A DNA stretch of 64,000 nucleotides from Sitta carolinensis (Eukaryota; Chordata; Aves; Passeriformes; Sittidae): positions 21,074,370-21,138,369 of the forward strand of contig JAVUNC010000006.1 in NCBI GenBank assembly GCA_032173965.1, written 5' to 3'. The position numbers were made by a program, and so were the translations under genes. Shown piece by piece: positions 57,862 to 64,000 of this stretch (position 1 is its first letter; each line of letters begins with the position of its first letter). The notes under the pieces were generated by a model, which saw only the letters and a program-made list of their open reading frames with translations, did not search any database and was not told the DNA's origin.

Positions 57862-58285
57862 ACATCTCCTGTTAGGAAAGACAGAGAATTAGGACTGTTC
57901 AGCCTGGAGAAAAGACTTGGAGACCTTGGAGTCTCTTCCAGTGCCTAAAGGGGCTCCAGGAGAGCTGGAGAGGGACTTTGGAAAAGGGCCTGAGTGACAG
58001 GACGAGGGGCAATGTTTCCCACTGACAGAGGCAGGGATAGATGGGATATTGGGATATTGGGAAGGAATTCCTGGCTGGGAAGGTGGGCAGGCCCTGGCAC
58101 AGGTTGCCCAGAGCAGCTGTGGCTGCCCCTGGATCCCTGGAAGTGCCCAAGGCTGGGCTGGACAGAGTTTGGAGCAACCTGGGACAGTGGAAAGTGTCCC
58201 TGTCCATGGCAGGGGCTGGAATGAGAAAGCATCAGGTCCCTTCCAGTCCAAAATCCAATGCCTTTCTGGGATTCTCTGATTCTGT
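57862..58285 (+). repeat. CR1 LINE fragment (longest in window)
   Basis: Runs from GACTGTTCAGCCTGGAGAAA through GCTCCAGGAGAGCTGGAGAG, AGGAATTCCTGGCTGGGAAG and TGTCCATGGCAGGGGCTGGA to CTGGGATTCTCTGATTCTG, about 420 bp. Open frames in this interval belong to the repeat. Confidence 0.9.
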
Positions 58286-61200
58286 TTACCTGCTCTCCTG
58301 AGTCTCTGGGACACTGGGTGCTGAAATTTGGGACCTGTAACTAGTCTGTGTGTGCCTTGTCCAACTCCTGCCATTCCCATGTGGTTGCTGTATCCCTTCA
58401 CTTACTACCTACAGGATCAGGCCACATCCTCAGCCTGATAGGGAATTTGTGCTGGGATTATTGCAAGGGGACTTGTGGGAAATCCTCTCAGTAACAGGAC
58501 CTAAACCTGATGCTTTATGAACTCTCATTTTCCAAAAGCCCAGTATTTTTGGGGACTTCCTTGGGTTCCTTCCAGACTCAAGATGGTGAGATGTAAGTTT
58601 GGGAAACTGACCCTTAGCAGGAGAACAATAGGAATCTCTTTGGGCTACTCCTTCTCTGATGGAAAGCAGACTTGAGGACTTTGTGTCTTGTTCTGGGGGA
58701 ATTAAATAAATCTTAGAAGCTGTGCTTGCTCTCTATCTGACTTTTCAGCAAAGCAATTAATATCACTCCCCCATTTTAAATGTATCCTTGGAGAAGAGCA
58801 TCCACAGTGCTGAGCCATGGATGTGGGGATGATGGATCATCACGGCCCTGGTGGTTTGGGTTGATGTACTTGGCAATTCTGCCTTTGTTGGTCAAGGCTG
58901 AAGCAGGGTGGGGTGGGACTGATCCCACAAAATAATGAGTTCTGAGCTTTGTGTTGTCAAAGCATCACACAGCTGTGAACTGGTCAACACCAAGCTTTTA
59001 TCTGCTCGGGCACAAAACTGGGCCAAATTGTGAGCCATGAGAGAGGAGCACAAACCTCAAGTCTTACCCTGGCTGGAGGTCCCATCCCAAGCACAAGGAA
59101 ATGTTCAAGTCCATAAAATGTTTGACAGCAGAGATGTGTTTAGGAAGATGTGAACCCCCAGGTGAAGGTTTGGTGCTGGTTTAAGTTGTGTGGAGCAGCA
59201 CATGAGCTGTGTAACCAGCACAGTCTTCAAACTGGTTACATCCAAGAGACTCCACATGCTGATAATAAGCAAATTCGACTCTTAGAGTGTTTTTAATGGC
59301 CTATGTGATGTTTCCAATGGCATTTTATGTTTCAGACTTCCTTGCTAGGACAGTGGTAGGATCTAGAAATATCTGAGGCATCAACAGTGTCTCTGTCTGT
59401 CTCCCTTTTCCCATCCAAAGATAATAAGAGCTGCAGGGCTGGCCCTTCCCCCAAAGCTGCAGGGCTTGTGTTGCTTTTCCTTGCATATTTTGGCAGGGAA
59501 AAAATAGCCTTGAAGTGTGGTAAAAGACAGAAATATGATGGAGCATCAGGAATCCAACCAGCCTCTTTGAGGATAGAGAAAGAGAACAGAAAGATTTTTT
59601 TTTTTTTTAATTTTTTTCCCTTCCTTTCTAAAGGCATTATGAGCAAAGCTGTTGGGCTTGGGGATGGAGGATCATAAAGCACTTTCCTGATCTGGAGAAA
59701 TGATTCAAACTGACAGATTTCAAGAGGAAAACAAAACTGGAGAAAAGCTGATTTTTAAACTTTTTTTTTTTTTTTTTAAGAACTGCGGCTTGCGCAGCTT
59801 AAAAACAAAAACCTGCATTTGCTTTGCAGTTTTGCTGACATTATTTCTCAGGCTGTGCATTAATGATCTGAAGGGAGTGGTAACTTCTTGTCTCTTCCAT
59901 TGGTTTTTAGACACGTTTTTGCTGCATGGGATGGTTGTTTTTTCTTCCCTTTTGTCACCACTTACAGCAGAGTGGTCTCTGTGCTGATGGGGGAACTGGC
60001 CTTGCCCTAAGAGAGGGGGAGCAGGAGCCTGGTTTTGGCTGCCACAGGGCTGTCAAGGTGTCCTGGGGCTTGAAAAGCCCTTGGGGGGCAAGAAATGTAG
60101 GGTTTCAATCCTGGTGCCAGAAATCTTTCAGCTTCTTGCACTGAAGGTACAAGCAATTCTAAACTCTGTGTGTCAGTGATTCTGGAGCTGATAGCGTCTG
60201 CTCAGCTGTGCCCACAGAGGGTGTGGAGACACCATTGCCCCGGGTGGGTGCTCCTGCTGTGCTTCTTGGGGCTCAGTGTGGGTGTTTTGGTGGCTGGCAG
60301 CAGCCTGCAGCCCCCCTGTGTGCTCCTGGGACAGTCACTGATGCTGTGCCCCAGCTCCTGCAGCTCCCTGCGAGCCTGGCTCAGCTCCTGGGCTCCAACC
60401 CAGAGGGATGTGGAATGGACTGGCACGAAGGAATCACCTTTGTTGTTTATTGGATATTCTGGTTTGTTGGTTTGGGTTTTTTTTTTTCCTACACTGCATC
60501 TGTCACCGTGACCCTGGAGTGGCTCCACTCAAGCAGTAAGTGCAGGGATGAACGTCAGATCTTGAAGTGACCAGGAACTCCCTGTTCTCAACAGAAGCAG
60601 CTCTGATGCAAACCAGTGCTCTGCTGGGGTTTTTGGGGGGGGAGGGGAAAAAGAGGCAGAGAAGAAATGCATGATGTGTCAATGATGTCTTAATGGGAAA
60701 AAGAAAAAGAAAGTATTTCCAATTGCAAAGTGGAAGGAATCCAGTGCAGAGCATTCTGGGGCACTTCTTGCCCTTTCTTCTCTCTTAGTTTCCCAGCAAA
60801 TATTCCTGGTCCAGGTTTTCTCCCAGGCAGCACTGAATCGAGCCTGTCTGCAATTTGTCTTTCTGCAGAAGGATGTTTTTGCCAATTTTAAACCAGATCT
60901 TCAGTCTCTCAAAGCTGAGGTAGCTTCAAACGCCCACAGGTTTTGTTGGATTCTTTTTTTTCCCCCCCTGGCATGCATGCTTCCAAAAATGAGTGGGAAT
61001 CCTTCCAGTTATGAGCACTGTAACTCCAACTTTTGGAGAGCTTTTTTTTCCTACTTCTATACATATTTTCTCTCATTAGCAGTGGCAGAGAGCCTGCAGG
61101 TATTTATCACAGCATCAGCCATCCGGTTTCTCTGCAGCAGCTCAGAGCCTTTGCATGATGCTGGGAAACTCAGGCAAAGTGTAGGATGTAAATACAGAAC

Positions 61201-62569
61201 AGGACAGATTGAATAAATAAAAATTAAGAAATCCATATGTTTAAAGCTTTTTTTTTTTGGTAAGAAAAGAATGAAAACGAGACTTCACATGATGACAACC
61301 TGTGTTAGCATAAAAACATACCACGATGAGTTGCTGTGCTTCTTATTAAAAATTCAAGTGCTTCTTGTTTGCTGCCAGTGTTCAAGTCACGCTCTTGGGA
61401 GGGGGGGAGTTTAGAGCAGAGTAAAGAGGTTATTGAAGTGCTAAGTTTTCCTCCTTTTGGGTTGAATTGACCTGTTCTATTCCATGGCTGGTCCCTTAAA
61501 AGCAGAGAAAGTCATCGGGGCTGAGACAAGGACAGGGACCCCCAGGCTGAGGAAAAATCTGTTGCCTCTAAACTCTTGAGACCAACCAGAAAAAAAAAAT
61601 TGAAAAATTAAAAGCACAATACAAAGAAAATTAGCTTTGATCCCATTGTTTTCTCCATAAATAGTCCGTAGTGCTGAAGCCACCTTGTCATTCTGCTCTT
61701 CAGTTTCCACTTGAGCAAAGTTTAACACATTGCTGCAGAGAATGAGCCTGTAGTAAATATAATGATTCATCATTCCTACCATAGTGAAAAAGGGAGGTGG
61801 GGAATGTCTGTCAAGTTCTCCTGAAGTCCTTGAATCAAATGTGTAGGGATTTTTGAATAACCTCAGAGTTACCAAATAAAAACATTAATTTGAATGTCAA
61901 GATGATATTTAATTGGAAAGCAACCAAAGGGACAGATTAATTTTTAGGCAACCAGCAAAAAAAAAAATCTATAAATACAAAATAAGTTTAAACTAAAGTA
62001 ATTGGAAATTAATTGAAATTTAATTTTAATTAGGTGCCTGAAATTGGATCGTCTGGATCCCTGGGGTTCCTATCTCTGTCTCTTCTCTTTTTTTTTCCCC
62101 TCTGTAAGGCAAATGTCAATTAATATTTTAAAAGTGCTTTAAATAACTTCATGGCTGCAGCCTATTGCAAGTCAGTGGGACTGGAGTGCTGAAAGGTTTG
62201 GGAAGCAGCGGGCAGTTGTAGTTACAGAAGAGCTGCACAGGGGAGGAAGCACTCAGGCCTTGGAGTGGCTGAGATGTCTGGTTTTCCTTAAAAACAGAAG
62301 GGAAAAAAAACCCACCTGATTTTGCTGTTCTGCGTTGAAATATCACCTGGGCTGGTTTTCTCCTGGCTGCAGAGAAGAGGATGCGGGTCAGACCGCTTAG
62401 AGAAGATGTTGTGTGTCTCCATCTGAAGATGTTGTGTGTTTTTCCCTGAAGCTCTGGATATCTGGAGATGCCATGTCTCACTTTTCCTGAGATCCCCAGC
62501 TGCAATAGTGCCTGAAGGCTGGGCAGTGGTGCAGGATCCATCCTTTGCTCTCAGGGGCTTGGTTTTGTG

Positions 62570-62748
62570 GAGTCACAGACTGATTTGGGGTGGAAGGGAC
62601 CCTGAAGACCCTCTCATCCCACCCCCTGCCATGAGCAGGAACCATTTCCAGTTGACCAGGTCACTCAAAACCCCATCCAGCCTAGCCTGGAGCACTCCCA
62701 GGGATGTTTCTACCCTACTTGGGCACCTGGACAGGCTTTGGCTCTCCC
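62570..62748 (-). repeat. CR1 LINE fragment
   Basis: AGTCACAGACTGATTTGGGG, GGAAGGGACCCTGAAGACCC, AACCCCATCCAGCCTAGCCT: antisense CR1. Confidence 0.84.
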
Positions 62749-64000
62749 AGGTGTCCAAGGTGTCTTGCCAGGTGTTGCCTCTCCATGAAGAGCTCCTGGG
62801 GCTGGAGGAGATGCCTGAACTTTATCCTGAATCCTTCTTAGTCCAGGGAATTTAGGTGCCAAAACACACCTCTTGAGGCGTTGTTGACTTTTGTGGGAGG
62901 ATTAGGATTCTGCCCTGGGGGATTTAACCGTGGCTCCTGCCCTTGACAAGTGAGGACACAGCTCATACCAGGCCCTGGGCTGGTGGAAGGGTGAGGAATG
63001 TCCTCAGTCTAGACAGCTGGCTCTGGCTCAGGAAGCAGGAGGTTTTTGGGAGCAGCCTCAGCAGCTCCCTCAGGGCAGGGCTCAGGTGCACCCAGCCACT
63101 GCTGTTTGCACACCCAGCACGAGGCTCGTGGCTCCTGCAGGCAGCCCAGCAGCAAGAAGGGACCGAGATGCTCCAAAAAACAAGAGGACCCAGGGGAAGG
63201 ACCTGCTGCACCTTTCCCACCCTCTGTTGTGTGCCTGGCCTGAGTCCCTGTTGCATCCTTCCTGCCTGGGAGTGCTGGCAGCATGTCCTGGCTGCTCGCC
63301 GAGGATGTGCCTTGGTGCTTTTTGACTCCAAGGTGCCTTTGCTGTGCTCGGCCAGAGGAGCAGTACCTAAAAGATGCATCTTTAATGTACATGAGGAGCT
63401 GTCACTTGATGGCTCGAGCTGCAAACCTCGTGGCATAAAAAGGAGGAAGGGGTCAGGAAAGAAGGAAAACAAGTTTTTTTGTCTTTGTGATGCTCTGTGT
63501 GGCAGCTGGTGTGTCACAGTGCCCAAGCTGGCGCTTGGACACACAGAGGGATGGGAGCAGCGTGTGGAGGAGCTGCTCTGTCATCCCCTCACGTGAATTT
63601 TGTGGAGTTCTACCTCCTGCCATGAGCTCCCAAGCTGATGCTGTTTCCTTCCACCTCCGGGAGCTCCAGAGGAGCAGGGTTTTGCTCAGGAAGTCGGAGC
63701 AGCCGCGTTATTTATAGAAGAATTATTTGCTTGGACGTGAATAACCTCGGCGTTGGTTGGCAGCGAACTGGAGGTCAGCTTCCCTGCCTGCTGCATTCCT
63801 GCACCTTTGCTGCCTGGGGAGCCCCTCTTGGATCCCAGAGTGTTTTCCTGGGCTGGATCCCTTGCTCCCCATACCTCTGCCCATCCTGGGGCACCCCTGC
63901 ACCCTCCTGGGGGTGTCTCCAACATTCTGGCTGTCCCACACCATCCCTGAAGATCCCTGATGGTGGTGCATTAGCTGGCACACAGCTCAGAAATCCTCTT

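Larger units (their letters stand above)
33970..64000 (+). other. SAMD4A: SAMD4A intron 1 (partial, at least 30 kb)
   Basis: From the donor at 33970 to the right edge there is no match to a further SAMD4A exon or any other gene. Content is CR1 fragments (listed separately), homopolymer tracts and unique DNA. Several open frames of 200-255 codons (47239-48203, 41268-42017, 57094-57726, 62943-63596) overlap other open frames or lack any recognisable motif, and are judged chance. Confidence 0.85.

Noticed and set aside
62943..63596. 217-codon plus-strand and 193-codon minus-strand frames over the same DNA
   Set aside because: Open in both strands over the same interval, which points to composition and not coding.
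54000..64000. Search for the next SAMD4A exon (IINQWQQES...)
   Set aside because: No translated stretch resembles it on the plus strand; the intron appears to continue past the window.
1..64000. CRISPR arrays, bacterial operons, tRNA or rRNA genes
   Set aside because: The tandem arrays are minisatellites with no spacer structure, the gene structure is eukaryotic, and no cloverleaf or rRNA-like sequence was recognised by eye.

Overview
The window reads as a bird genome, most probably a songbird (passerine). More than two dozen fragments of CR1 LINEs lie in both orientations. Two solo LTRs of one avian class II-like family are present, and three vertebrate genes occur in the order GMFB (-), CGRRF1 (+), SAMD4A (+), which is the order I recall for human chromosome 14. 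Passerine rather than bird in general is an inference, from the CR1/LTR types and a small gene that resembles a family I remember as multicopy in songbirds.

Layout. 1-4605: the 5' half of GMFB on the minus strand (coding exons 1-4; later exons lie beyond the left edge). 4480-4950: the GMFB CpG island, with a palindromic RFX X-box and an E-box. 4950-5241: a solo LTR. 5785-6195: antisense CR1 fragments. 6740-7904: a short TATA-driven, intron-containing gene of uncertain identity. 8330-8820: a very AT-rich block. 8797-9431: repeated 3'-end-like sequence with polyadenylation signals, enclosing a CR1 tail. 9437-11640: a 40-copy, 55-bp minisatellite ending just upstream of the CGRRF1 start codon. 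11665-21395: CGRRF1, six coding exons, 342 codons, ending in a C3HC4 RING finger. 21396-32400: intergenic DNA with CR1 fragments. 32500-33969: the SAMD4A CpG-island promoter, 5' leader and first coding exon. 33970-64000: the start of a very long SAMD4A intron with no recognisable exon, only CR1 copies, simple repeats and a few candidate regulatory patches.

What the genes do (from family knowledge): GMFB is an ADF-H-fold protein that debranches Arp2/3 actin networks; CGRRF1 is a membrane-anchored RING-finger E3 ubiquitin ligase; SAMD4A (Smaug1) is an RNA-binding translational repressor. They share a conserved neighbourhood rather than a pathway.

Most notable: (1) both GMFB and CGRRF1 carry U12-type (minor spliceosome) introns readable in the sequence, one with an AT-type donor and one with a GTATCCTTT donor plus a matching branch point; (2) the CGRRF1 promoter/leader has expanded into a 40-copy array in which almost every unit carries a GC box, a YY1-like core and an ATG in strong Kozak context; (3) a possible new small membrane-protein gene sits between GMFB and CGRRF1; (4) a 260-bp segment is duplicated on both sides of the CGRRF1 first exon. 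All alignments were made by eye, and family names come from memory of protein sequences.
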